Assembly (NCBI GenBank): GCA_963573315.1
Contig: OY752148.1
Span: forward strand, 983,263 to 1,047,262
Reading direction: 5' to 3'
DNA from: Entomortierella parvispora
Lineage: Eukaryota > Mortierellomycota > Mortierellomycetes > Mortierellales > Mortierellaceae
DNA: 64,000 bases
In this document: piece after piece, positions 46,194 through 57,588 of the stretch
Layout: the number at the start of each line of letters is the position of its first letter
Position numbering within the stretch: position 1 is the first letter of the stretch
Program-made: the position numbers and the translations under genes
The notes under the pieces: generated by a model
Told to the model about the DNA's origin: nothing
The model's database searches: none
Seen by the model: only the letters and a program-made list of their open reading frames with translations

Positions 46194-46490
46194 GATAAAA
46201 TCCTTCAACGGGACATGAGAATAAATATATCATTTTTTCAACTGTGAGCGAACGCTTGAAAATGAACTCACAAAGACATAACAATAATACAAATGGCACG
46301 GAAGAGACAGGGTCATGCATTTGTATATTGCTATTTTGCTTTTTGATCAGAGTAATTCATGACTGCAGAGAGTTCAAGTGTCCACGGTAGCAATGCCTTG
46401 TCCTTCCAAGACCCCAATCTGGTGTGAATTATTGATTTTTGGGTTGACCCTGTCCTTGGTGGGAACTGCCCTGCAGTTCATGCGCCTCGT

Positions 46491-48500
46491 CTACGAGCCA
46501 ATCTAGAACTATTTTCATATCAACAAAAGGAAACGCGTAAGGCCGACGCATTCTTGAACCATACACCAAAAGGCCGTCCTTAAAATCGGAGTATCGAGGA
46601 GAAAAGTATCCAACTTACCCTGATTTGGTAGTTTCCTGCCTTCGTCATGTATCGTACCCACTTGACAGACTGGTAGTTGTTCTTCTCAAACACCTTCAAG
46701 AACCGAACCAACAATCCCGACGATGTAAACATCAACACCTGGAAATCCATCGAGATTGGTGGTCGAGACCATGCCTTCTTGTGTGTCATTGCCGTCAGAT
46801 CTGCCTCGCCCGTCAACATGTATTCAGACTGGCCCTGGAATCGAGCAATCCTATAAGAATGAGGGAGTTGAGATGTCAGTCTGGATTAAATATAAAAATA
46901 AAAATAATCTCATTTTGGTAACAAAACCAGAAAAATATAACTTACTTCCACACAATAGAGTTCTCGGCGGGTACATATTTAGCCTTGCCTGCCGAGACTG
47001 AGCAGTTCACTCCAGCAGTGTTCAGGGGTGTAGGGATAGTAAGAACCACGTTGTTGGCATTGAGCTTGGATGAAAAGTTGGCCTTGACCAAGATCTTGTA
47101 TTCGATCTTGGACTTTCCAATCTCGGTCACCACTGGGTGCACCCTGAAGGGCAGGTTGATGTTGTCGGATGTGCGGTATCTAGGGAGAGACGAGTAAACT
47201 CATGAATCAGATCGGATATTCAAGAAGTAGCCATGGCTCAAGTTGATCACTTCAAAATCCTATCTGTCCATGATTGAAGCGGTACCTCATAAGCTCGAAT
47301 TCGCCATCGGGGGGTATAAAGCTGATGGTGCGGTCGCTGTCAAACTTGCCCAATTTAACACACTGGTGGAACTGGCAATCGTCAATCTCGACTGTGTTGG
47401 ACGTTTTTCTATAATCCTCACCAGATGGTATTAGCCTCCTCTGTTATCATCATCATCTACCCACAGCATTTGAAAAAGTCCATTTTTCGGCCTTGTTCCT
47501 TACCTCCTGTTATTAGGGTCCTTCTCCAGCAACACTTTATCGTTCAATCCAAATTTGCATTCTGGTGTTCCAGAAAGATATGCCCTCATCATGATCTGGC
47601 CTGCCACATCCGCTCGCAAGACGTTGCCCTGGGTACTCAGCAGCAGGTTCACCGACTCGATAACGTCGATAAAGGCTTCATTCTTTCTGTACTTGACATC
47701 GCTTCTTCTCCATGATGTCGCTCCTGTTGCCTGGATGGTAATCTTTGCCGAGTCTTCCTTGATGGCCCTCTCTGATTTTACACTCTCTGTTGTAATGTAC
47801 ATCTTGAGCGTGTCCGCTTCACTGTTCTGGGGGTATCCGAAATCCAACACCTCTGGAGGCGGTGCAAAGTGAAGAAGTGTTATCAGAACTTGTTAGCTGC
47901 CTTTCTGCTTTTTTTTCCTCCACAACAATTCATCGTCTTTTTTTTATATCTTTCCTGCTCTTACCATCAAGCAGTTCGTAGATGAGCACAAAGTTGGCCT
48001 TGACGGACTCTTCGTCAAACTTGCCAAAATACGACCGCCCCACATTGATGACTCTGTAACAAAATTCAAAAATCAATGCTGCGTTCGCGTTCCATTTCGT
48101 CAAGGCGACAATATAAAGGTTTTCATGTCGAACGTGGAAAAACGAGGTCGAGCCCAAGGTGATAATGGGTGAACGAACGTCCGTGTTTGAGATGACTTGG
48201 ATTCGGAAGATGTCAGCAATAGAACGTCTATAAACAAGCACAAAAAAGGTAGAGGTCGAGGTCAGTTTAGTCAGGAAGAAGGCATACGGTTCTCATGTTC
48301 CCCCAGCGGACCATGATGGCCTCATTTGCGGTGCATGACTTGCAAGATGCATGCATGCTTGCAGCAATGACCACACAGAGCCGCAAAAAAAGATGACACA
48401 TGTTGCAGCCGCGCGGAATCACCTACTTGAGGTCCTGGCGGTAGAGTCGAGAGATGAGAACCTCGCCTTTCTGGTTGTAGATGAATAATGCGCTGATCAT
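46491..48500 (-). CDS. AP-2 adaptor complex subunit mu
   Basis: Seven exons on the minus strand keep one frame: 48500-48427, 48227-47965, 47852-47504, 47408-47286, 47179-46946, 46850-46619 and 46502-46491 (428 aa). The last coding exon is only 12 nt (Ile-Gly-Ser-stop). The longin-like N-terminus ([20 protein letters not shown]), the linker [19 protein letters not shown] and the mu-homology domain ([46 protein letters not shown]) follow medium adaptins throughout. AP-2 mu is favoured over AP-1 mu by the MISALFIYN start, [16 protein letters not shown] and overall length. It selects YxxPhi cargo and binds PIP2 in clathrin-mediated endocytosis at the plasma membrane. A hairpin-length intron separates the last two exons. 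Confidence 0.93.
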
Positions 48501-49148
48501 TGTTGTTGGCTAATTCGGGCAGGCAGGGTGAAAAGAAAGTAGATGGGCTGGCGAGGATGCACCTCTCTGGTTGGTCAGTCCAGCGAGATTGGGTGAAGAT
48601 GATGAGAGGGGCGGTCGGTCTGGTCCGGGTGAGAAGAGTCTGTGGACGCGCTTTGCTCTGGAGAAGGCTGCTGGCTGGGATGAGACCTCTGTGGGCAGAC
48701 TGATGGATGGATGGATGGATGGATGAATGGAGAGATGGATGCAGGCGAGAGAGGACACAGGAACGGCGGGAAGAAGGGAGATGAGCGTCCGCTCGACCGT
48801 TTTGGACATAAAATAAATTGCTCTGCGATCAAGACTTTTTTTTAGAAACCTTGTGTGGCTTGCTCCAGGTTTCCTCAGCTTTTTCCTGCCCACCCCCACC
48901 TCGTCAAGCAGCAGCGCGATAACAGGAGCACACAAGCAAGCATGAATGCGACGTAGACACGCCAGTTTGTATTTCTTCATATTCTCTATCTAGTAAAAAA
49001 GTTCTGGTGATGTTGTTTGGGGGGGGGGGGGATTCACTAGAGTGGACACCTTTTAGTCCGCTCCAATGATCGTGGTTTTTTTTTTGCTCCCCTTCAAGAG
49101 GCGCGTATATGTTTCTCGTTTCTCTTCCTTCTGGTGATTAATGGATAT
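48501..49148. other. Intergenic: AP-2 mu promoter and NDUFV1 3' flank
   Basis: Contains a GATG tetranucleotide repeat (about 48708-48727), a 13-G run (49019-49031) and T tracts. No gene is supported. Confidence 0.55.
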
Positions 49149-51416
49149 CTAGACCTGGACCTGAGCATCTTGTCTGAACTTGGCCATGCGAGCCTCAAGT
49201 TCGGGACGGAAGTGACGGATCAAACCCTGGGTAATTACATTTAACATTGCGGGTTAGAAATTTGTCTTAGACAACAGCAAAAAGACTGAAAAGAGATCAG
49301 GGCAGAAAACATACCTGAACGGGCCATGCAGCGGCATCTCCCAAAGCGCAAATGGTGTGTCCTTCGATCTCGCGCGACAACTCCTCAATCATGTCAATCT
49401 CGCGAGGACGAGCCTGGCCGTTTTCAAAACGAGCCATCATGTTGGCGAGCCAAGAGGTTCCTTCACGGCAAGGTGTGCACTGTCCGCAAGACTCGTGCTT
49501 GTAGAAGGCAGAAAGACGAGAGATGGCAGAGACAATATCCGTGGACTTGTCCATGACAATAACGGCAGCTGTTCCCAAACCAGACTGGACATCACGAAGA
49601 GCATCGAAATCCATGAGGACGTCGTCGCAAATGTTGCGGGGCAAGACTGGGACTGAGGAACCTCCGGGAATGATTCCCAAGAGATTATCCCATCCACCCT
49701 TGACACCGCCGCAGTGCTTCTCAATGAGCTCCTTCAGGGGGATCGACATCTCCTCCTCGACTGTGCAGGGGTTGTTGACGTGTCCAGAGATACAGAACAA
49801 CTTTGTGCCGGCGTTACGGGGGCGGCCGAATCCAGCGAACCACTTGCCTCCGCGTCTCAAGATGGTGGGGGCAACGGCGACAGTCTCGACATTGGCGACG
49901 GTGGTGGGGCATCCGAAAAGACCGACATCAGCGGGGAATGGGGGCTTCAGGCGAGGCTTTCCGGCCTTGCCCTCAATCGACTCGATCAAAGCAGTCTCCT
50001 CACCGCAAATATAGGCACCGGCACCACGGTGAATGTAAACATCAAAATCGTATCCTGAACCGCAAGCGTTCTTTCCGATCAAACCGGCCTTGTAGGCTTC
50101 GTCAATAGCGACCTGAAGGTTGGAAGCCTCGTTGTAGAACTCTCCACGGATATAAATGTAAGCTAAGGGTAGAGATTGGATGAAAATTCTTGTTAGTATG
50201 ATCATTATAAACACTGCCATCGGATCTCGTGAAATGATAATCATGGAAATATACCGGCATTGGCGTTCATGGCGCGACCAGCTACCAAGCATCCCTCGAC
50301 CAGCTTGTGGGGATCACCACGCATGATCTCGCGATCCTTGCAAGTACCGGGCTCTCCCTCATCGGCGTTAACGACCAAGTAACGGGGACTATTGGATGAA
50401 AGGCAGTCGTAGTGGTGAGTGATCAAGAAAAAAAGTATGGGTAGGTGCTCTTAACGTCGAGGGAATATTTGATATATAGGCGAGCTTGCTGTTTCTATTA
50501 ATCCTGTGATCAAAGATACATCATCCTTGACGTTGCTGGCGAAACTGGGCCGACTTGAACTGTTCCAACAATGTTTCCTTGGTACACGCAAATATCCTGC
50601 ATCCTGTTGCTTTGGTCCAAAAAAAACAAATATAATCAGCTTTCAAGCAGCCATTGCTTACCGGCCATCCGAGGGCTTGTTCATGAAACTCCACTTCAAT
50701 CCGGAAGGGAAACCGGCACCACCGCGTCCACGAAGACCGGACTCCTTCATCTCGTTCAAGATCCAGTCATGACCCTTGAGAAGAATCTCCTTGGTCTTGT
50801 GCCAGTCACCACGCTTGAGAGCTCCCTTGAGCTTGTAGTCGTGGAATCCATAAATGTTGGTGAAGATGCGATCCTCGTCCTTCAGGTTGCCGAAGGAGGT
50901 ACGGACTGGTGGAACCGCAGCCTCGGTGGCGAATGAGCGGACAGCAGTCTTGGCAATGATGTTGCGAGTCTGACGCGTGCTGGCCAGGAAGGCTGCAGTG
51001 GGCAGACGAGTCGGTAGATAGCGAATGAAAGGAACCAAATGAGAGGGTATACGAAGAAAGAGAACAAACAAAAGACGCGATTAGCAACGGTGATTCTGCA
51101 ACTGCCTGTTCTCCATGATCCGGAGAGATTTGGTCAGATTTGCCGAGAGTCGGATTGCGGTGGCGCTCTTGACAAGGATTGCGATCCACACGAATGATAT
51201 GCTGGATGGTGTTTGAAGGCTGTGGGAGAAGGCGGCTGTTGAGTGATCAAAGCTGGGGTGCTTGGTGTGATCCCGATCGTTGTGTGGCTGGATTACTATT
51301 TCCATCAGTCTGTCTGTCCCGGAAAAGTCGAGGCAGCAAGATGGACGGAAGGATGGGTGGTGCAGGCGAGGAAGGCAGATCGGCCTCATTCGATGATTAC
51401 CCTTGGACGACAACAT
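49149..51416 (-). CDS. NDUFV1: NADH:ubiquinone oxidoreductase 51-kDa flavoprotein 1 (complex I, mitochondrial)
   Basis: Five exons on the minus strand give 468 aa: 51416-51401, 50992-50662, 50388-50255, 50162-49315 and 49226-49149. The first coding exon is 16 nt (MLSSK plus one base) and is separated by a 408-nt intron. I chose it because exon 2 has no in-frame ATG and because the join gives a good mitochondrial presequence ([20 protein letters not shown]). Motifs: FMN/NADH site [48 protein letters not shown], and the N3 iron-sulfur ligands in [15 protein letters not shown] plus the later Cys in [13 protein letters not shown]. It oxidises NADH and passes electrons via FMN to the Fe-S chain at the tip of complex I. 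Length and motifs are complete, so the subunit should be functional. A CACGTG lies 163 bp upstream. Confidence 0.95.
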
Positions 51417-52693
51417 GTCTAGCAGAGAAGGAGGGGGGAGAGGGGGGAGTGAGGTGGAGTGGAGAGATGTGATGAGATGCGGATTCTTCTTTTGTGCCCT
51501 GGGTGATTTGTGGTTCGGATTTCCGAAGGCGAATGTCACCGGAAACCGATATGTCGACGTCACCGGTTGGGAATTTGTCACGTGATTAATGTTTGAGTGG
51601 AACTGTGGAAGGAACAGACCAGGCCCTGGGCAGCAGCACGCGAGACAAAGGCAGACAGACAGGCAGACAGGCAGACAGGCAGACAGAGACAGGCAGACAG
51701 AGACAGGCAGACAGACACAAAGACACAAAGACAGGAATAAGCAAGACAGGAACAAGCAATCAATCCATCAATCGTCCCTTGGACGGGAACAGACACATAC
51801 TACAGACACACACACACAACACACACACAACACACACACAACACACATGCAAGCACTGCAAGCATGCACAAACCGCGGACATTTTTGGTCCTTCCTTGTG
51901 TCCTCTGCCCTGTTGCTTGTCCCTCTATCTCTTTTTTTGCATGCTCCTCTCCTGCTGTGCAACCATCGAACATCTCTCTCTCTCTGTCTTTCCTTCCTCT
52001 CTTATTTCTGCCCTGCCCTTCCCCATCTTGTTTCCTCAATCGTAATCATCTCTCCTCTTCTCCTCCTCTTCTCTTCCTCTTCCTCCTCGACACGACACTC
52101 CCACCCTGCCCGACAACCGCCCGCCTCCTTTTTACTCCCTTCACTCCTTTTTCCTCTCTCACTCGTCAAAGTCGACAGTCAATCCTGACCGACGGTCATC
52201 CCCTCTCCCATCCCTCAAACTCGACAACTCTCTCACTCTCTCTCTTTCCCTTGCCAACCTCGAGCCTGCTTCCTGTGCCATCAATCCTGCCCGCCTCTCC
52301 TCACTCTCTCCAGCAACCCCCTGCATCTGAACCAATCGGGCTTATTCAATAGACCCCATTGACCCCATTGACACCATTGATCCCATTCCCCTCCCCTTTT
52401 GACATTGAACCACACCCTCGCTCGCTCGCATATTTCCCCGCTCCACAACATTCCATCAGGCTGCTCCTCTTCTCTTCTCCCCTCCCTTCGACACTCGAAC
52501 CAAGCCAAACCCAGACGTGGCAATTGGGGGCATCCAAAAGACCCAGTCGCCATTTCTTGCCTACCGCTGCCGTCCTTTTTCTGCAGCAATAGTGCAATAG
52601 TCATACTGTCGCCAGTCCACCCAACCCCTGGTCACTGCGCCTGCAACCTGCAACCTACAACCTACAACCCCTAAAGCCCGCATCTAATACATA
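51417..52693. other. Divergent promoter region of NDUFV1 and NudE, rich in simple repeats
   Basis: It contains CACGTG (51579-51584), a GACA/GGCA repeat (about 51650-51735), a CA tract (51805-51849) and CT-rich DNA to 52330. A GACCCCATT-type repeat also occurs near 52351-52385. Open frames are composition artefacts. No gene is seen. Confidence 0.6.
51645..51849. repeat. Composite GACA/GGCA and CA repeat tract
   Basis: Runs of CAGACAGG-like units (about 51650-51735) are followed, after a short unique piece, by ACACACACAA units (51805-51849). Both lie in the divergent promoter of two essential genes. Confidence 0.85.
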
Positions 52694-55600
52694 ATGTCGC
52701 AAGACACTCCCGCAACAAGGTAATGAATTTTACATTCTCTCTGTTCATCCCAACGCACAACCGCACGCCTCCAACCACCCAGCAGTAAAGAGAAAGAGAC
52801 TGTCTGTCGGCAGGTTGGGACAGGAAGAGACTACAAGGTAGACAGAGCATACACTCGACGGCAGGAACAGGACAGGATAGGAGTAGAGATGCTGTGGCTC
52901 TTGGCCACCTGGACAGGTTTGGCCGATGTGGCACGGAGAATCCAGGGAATGACCTCACCCTCGGGCGCACTGTCGCCGCCTGATTCCACGTGTGCGGTGC
53001 GGCTCATCTGTGCCATGCTCTCGGACGGACGGACGGAACGAAAGAAGAAAGGACGGACGGATGGATGGATGGATGGACAGAATACAGGAAGAACACTGAA
53101 CACAGCTTCATGGACACCAGGAATGGAATAGCATGCGAGGATGGATGGCTGGATGGCTGCCTGCCTGCCTGTCCAGCATGACCGCAGTGAACTAACCCGC
53201 CCCCCTGTGCTTGCTCTTCTTTGTATCCCTTCCTTCTCTGTCCATCTCCATATCTTGTATCGTATCTCTCTCTCTCATGTCTCCCTGCTTCCTTCGACCG
53301 CGTCTGAAACCCGCGTCGACCAACCGCGTCGTTCCGTACCCGCGCGCTATGATAACAAACCTGCTCTCTGCTCGATGCCCGTCCCTCCCTGCTCACCACT
53401 TTCATGAGCCTCCTTGCTTTCACTCGACGCTTACGGTCTATCTTTATTGCCCTTTTTCGCCCATCGTCTTGATTGTTCCTGGTCTCTTGTCTGTGTGCTC
53501 TCTCTCTATCTCCCTCTCTGCCTCTGTCTTGCAACGAACAAACGTGCTTTGCTGCCTGCTTCTTTCCTTCTTTCCTCCTCTTTTGCCTCTTCTCTCCCTC
53601 CCGTTTTTCCGACTCGCTTTCCGCTTTGCTCGCCCTTTGGACGGACTCTTTTCCGGCTTAAATAACTTTGATGACCACCCTCAGCTTTCAAAATGTCGAG
53701 GAGGAACTTGAATACTACAAGAACCGGTCCAAAGATCTAGAGCTGGAACTGGAGGAGACAAAGTTTGCACTCGAAGAGTTTCAACTCTCGTCCAAGGAAC
53801 TGGAGGAAGAGCTCGAGAAAGAGATTGACTCCACGGAACGGCGGTGCAATGAGATCAAGATTCGCAACGAGGGCATGAGACAAGAAGTCGAGGACTGGAA
53901 GGTATGTTTGCAGCTTGGACAGCACTGCATTTTTTCCCTCTGCATTGCATGTATTTGGCGCAGTACAAGGATCACAGCTTCAAAGGGGGGGAGGCGGGTG
54001 TTGCATTGCTTTGTTTGTAGGGATAAACAGGGGCATTGAAATGATCTCATCATCATGCCCTTGTGAACTGTTACCGCGCCCCAGTTTACTAGCTTAAGAA
54101 CTGTAGAGCATGTTTTTGAATAGCAATTGCTAGTCGGGAAAAAACATTATGACTCAAAGGCTTCCTTCAGTCGCTAACCCATGACCCTGTTTTTTTTTTC
54201 TTGCAATGATAGGATAAATATCATCTGGCCATGAAGGACTCGAACGTGCACATCAACCAGTTGACAAAGCAACTTGAAGATCTCAAGCAACAAACAGAAA
54301 TGTTTATCAAAAAGGAACGGGAACTGGAACAGGACAATGACGATTTGGAGCGCAACGGAAGGTATGTCGACAAAAAAGTCCTCGGGAATATTTTCGTTTC
54401 CATTTTTTTCTTTTGTTGACTGGACGGGAGTTTGCCTCGTGCTGCTGAGAAGAATATTTCAAGGGTCAGTCCTCTGCAGGACAGAGAGAATTAGAGACAA
54501 TACGGCAGACATGTGCTGTGCAACCTGACTTTTTGGTCCAGTGGGTTTTGTGCTTGTTTTTAAAGATTAATTTTGCGACCCTTTGTTTTTTTTTGTTTTT
54601 TTTGAGTTATGGGCCTGGGTGTTTATGTAACCCTCTTGGGTGACATTGAAATTGTTTATGGGCCGTGCTGACCGCTCCTTTGTTCTGTGTGGTGTTTATC
54701 GAAATTAGAGCTGCAGAATGGTCTCTGAAGGAGATGGAACGAAAATATAACGTAGCCCTGGAAAAGACTGTCATGCTGGAAGGCGAGGTAGCAGCCAAGA
54801 CTGCTATGCAAGAAGAAGTTCAAAGGCTGAAAGATGAGCTCAGAGGTAAACAACACAATCCGAACCGTAACTATGAATTTTCATTTCGAATCCTTAAATT
54901 GGCTTGAAAGTAACACCCTTTCTGTCTTCGTGTTTGTTGGCTCAAAGATGCAAATGTGGAGCTGGCTGTGATGAAATCGAACCAGGCAGCACTTCATGGA
55001 TCGACGGCAAGCCTGAGCTCTTATAGTGGAAGCACATCCTCGCTGGCAGAACGCAAATCGTCAGCCATTGGAAACAACGAAGCTATGCCCTCCATCCGAG
55101 CACGTCTAGCCAAAAACGGTGCGGCAAGAGCAGCGGCAGGAGGTCCACCATCTCGCGTAGGATCAGCGACCGGATCTAACGGAATGACAACCCCACATCA
55201 AAACCCGGTCAAGATGGTGCAAGAGATGGTCGGACGCGTGAAGGTAAGGAGGCGAACAGTGTTGCCGAGCTCGAACCGTCTTTATGCAGTTCCGCTTTCA
55301 GTCTTCATTTGAACAATGATGCACCAAGGACTGAAATCTCGACCGACGAAGAACGAAGCATGATGCTAACCGGATCTTCTCTTGGCCCTTCTCCACTTCC
55401 TCTTTGTCCTCGATCCCGTGCCGACCGACCCACCCTTCATACCCTGTTCGTTCGTTTTGTGTGGCCTCACGATCAATCATTACCGTTCGATAGTCTTTGG
55501 AAGCACGTCTCGTATCCTGCAGATCACTGGTGACACCACTTCTCCAACCGCCTCCTTCCTATTCGACCTCGATTCCTGTCTCGACTCGCTCTTCACAGCA

Positions 55601-55733
55601 CAGCAGCAATGGGTCACGGCCAGGATCACCCAACTACTCCTCGCTCTCCAGTCCAAAGGTTAGCCGGAGGACATCTTTGATTCACCAACAGCATCATCGG
55701 TCATTGAATGGCTCTGGCACCATCAGTTCGTAA
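52694..55733 (+). CDS. NudE/Nde1 homologue, dynein-regulating coiled-coil protein
   Basis: Six exons join in phase to 354 aa: 52694-52719, 53685-53901, 54213-54361, 54709-54845, 54948-55243 and 55494-55733. The first intron is long (965 nt). An alternative start at the ATG 53668 inside it would give a slightly different N-terminus (MTTLSFQN against MSQDTPATSFQN). Residues about 12-190 are a continuous coiled coil with the NudE patterns EEELEYYKNRSKDLELELEE, REKELEQDNDDLER-like text and LKEMERKYNVALEKTVMLEG. The C-terminus is Ser-rich with a conserved KSLEARLVSCRSL and PLLQPPPSYS element. NudE proteins recruit Lis1 to cytoplasmic dynein, acting in nuclear migration and spindle positioning in hyphae. 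The family call is strong; the choice of start is uncertain. Confidence 0.88.
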
Positions 55734-56045
55734 AGAAATTTACAGCAAATGAGCTGACAGAAGCTTGGATCGACCCACATGTACCCACCCCCCTCCTCTC
55801 TGTTTGGTGTCTCCAAAAGATGCGAAGGGAAATAATAGGATCCATACCACTCTGTGTTACGCAATGTCGATCATGTAAAAAAATCATACGTAGAGAAAGA
55901 AAAAAAATGGAAAAAGAATAAAAACATGAAAGATTGTCAAGAAAAAAAAAAAAAAAAGTTTAAAAAAGGCCGTTGTTGAGATGAGTTGTTTTTTATTCAT
56001 GGTCGGCTTCTGTTGCAAATTATTGATACTCTGATGGGTTCCCCT
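55734..56045. other. Convergent 3' flanks of NudE and prefoldin 4
   Basis: A-rich on the plus strand with a 16-A run (about 55942-55957) and an AATAAAAA-type signal at about 55918. Both neighbouring genes end here. No gene is seen. Confidence 0.55.
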
Positions 56046-56811
56046 CTAGTCCTTCTCAAGGTTGATGGCGTTGCCAAAGCGAGCATATAGAGTCTTCTTG
56101 AGTGCATCCATTTTTTCGACAGCGTCGTCCATCTGGGCCTTGATCTCGTTGATCTCTCCTTCCAACACCTCCTTTGCCTTGCTGTTCCGCTCCTGTGCAG
56201 CTTCCAAGGTCAATGATACAAAAGCCTCTCCAATGCGGTACCTATTTTACGAAAATCCAAAAAAAGGGCGTGTTTAGGGATAGTATTCCAAGAACAGGGT
56301 TTGCCTCTATGCAACACAATTGATCCAGGCTTCTGATCCTATCCCGGGCAATGCTGCTTACTTGACAAGAGCCTCCTCATCCGTAAGCTCGAGCTCCTCG
56401 AGTTCTGAAGTCAGATCGTCCAAGTATTCCTTCTCAATCTACAAGTTAAAAAGATGGGTGTCGATGTTAACAAGCGGAAGTTTGGTGTGTCCCCGGGACC
56501 CGTCATCAAATTATCGCCGCCTATGGTTGGAGTGTGTGGGTGGCAGGTACCTTCTTTTCGTCATAAGACTCTTCCAAGAGCTGCAATTTGTTGTTGTATT
56601 TACTGAACTCGTTGATGTTTTGCTGATCCTGCCATGAGACTTGGATGTCGGCCTCCTCTTCGTCTTTTTCGAGCTAAAAGGACATTTCAAAATTGACGGG
56701 GGTATATAGATTAGAGAGTGCGTCGAGTCATCCTGGCGCTAGTATTGGTCCATGGCTTTTATGATTGCGGTCTTGATATCGCGCCTGTCCCCGTGTCCTT
56801 ACCATGCGCAT
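56046..56811 (-). CDS. Prefoldin subunit 4
   Basis: Four exons, 56811-56803, 56673-56551, 56438-56362 and 56241-56046, give 134 aa, the usual size. The first coding exon is 9 nt (Met-Arg-Met), and the phases of all joins agree. The product has two helices flanking a beta hairpin: VSWQDQQNINEFSKYNNKLQ in the first coil, YRIGEAFVSLTLEAAQE in the hairpin, and EKMDALKKTLYARFGNAINL at the end. These match prefoldin 4, including the family's KFG/RFG..INLE tail. Prefoldin is a cytosolic hexameric chaperone that hands unfolded actin and tubulin to the CCT chaperonin; subunit 4 is of the beta class. It converges on NudE with a 0.3 kb gap. Confidence 0.93.
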
Positions 56812-57092
56812 GGCTGGTTGTCTGGATGTGGGTGAACGAGTGGGTGATGGGTGGAAATGAACAGAAAGATGAGCCAAGGGGGGAATCCATCAAGCGCGCT
56901 CGCTTAATGGGCGCTGAATTACAGTGGTCATGTGACGAACATCCCTTGTCAAAGGCGCGTTTTTAAATCCTAGCTCTGGAGCAGGTCTCTGGAAAGGTTT
57001 TTTTATTGTGTCGCTTGGCCGTTTATAGTAATGTTGAAAGAATGCTACGGTCAACAAACTCCCTCAGCAGCTTGTGAGGTTGCCCGTGAGAT

Positions 57093-57371
57093 TTAGCAGA
57101 GTGAAGCCTCCTTGATACCCCATTTGTCGATAAATGCGAAATCGCAGTGGGGTTCACGGCAATTCTTATCCGACTTTCTCACACCCTCGGACACACAGAG
57201 ATTTTGGCACCTTCTTAAGGCGTCAGCTCCAGCACGCCAGCATCCTTCCCAACAGTTCCCGGCAGCGTCCGTTTGCCACTCCACGCAATTGTTTCTGGCG
57301 ATCTCGCATGCTTTCGACAAGCAAATGGGATCAGCCTGGACGATTACGGAGGCGATGATGAGGAACTTCAT
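57093..57371 (-). CDS. Small secreted cysteine-rich protein (92 aa, 10 Cys)
   Basis: An ATG at 57371 begins MKFLIIASVIVQADP, a short signal peptide, followed by 77 residues containing ten cysteines (positions 17, 22, 29, 40, 44, 55, 59, 71, 76 and 92). The even number suggests five disulfides. I recognise no named family. Small secreted Cys-rich proteins of fungi include effectors, antimicrobial and sexual peptides, so several roles are possible. A TATAAAAA box lies at 57581-57588, and a possible 102-nt 5' UTR intron (57378-57479) has a GC donor (GCAAGT) and a TATTAG acceptor ending seven bases before the ATG. The signal peptide is short (about 13 residues), so an extra upstream coding exon cannot be excluded. 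Confidence 0.65.
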   Translation of the reverse strand: MKFLIIASVIVQADPICLSKACEIARNNCVEWQTDAAGNCWEGCWRAGADALRRCQNLCVSEGVRKSDKNCREPHCDFAFIDKWGIKEASLC

Positions 57372-57580
57372 GACTAACTAATAGAATCCAGAAGAACAAA
57401 TTTATTGGAGAACCAAGCGTCAGAAAGAGAGACACGATCAACAATATCATTTTTTATAATTGGGTATGGTGTAACTTGCCTTGGACGGTGGGTTACTCGT
57501 GGAGGTGTATGTAGTGTGGGGGAAGTGTGTTGTGATGCCGAGGCTGTTGAAGAAAGATGGCAATGAGACCAAGAACGTCC

Positions 57581-57588
57581 TTTTTATA
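57581..57588 (-). promoter_or_regulatory. TATA box of the 10-Cys secreted protein gene
   Basis: TATAAAAA on the minus strand, about 210 bp upstream of the ATG; the spacing allows for the proposed 5' UTR intron. Confidence 0.5.

Noticed and set aside
47930-48241. A possible intron in AP-2 mu between the TTACAG at about 48050 and its upstream exon
   Set aside because: The frame continues through ([16 protein letters not shown]), so no intron is needed there.
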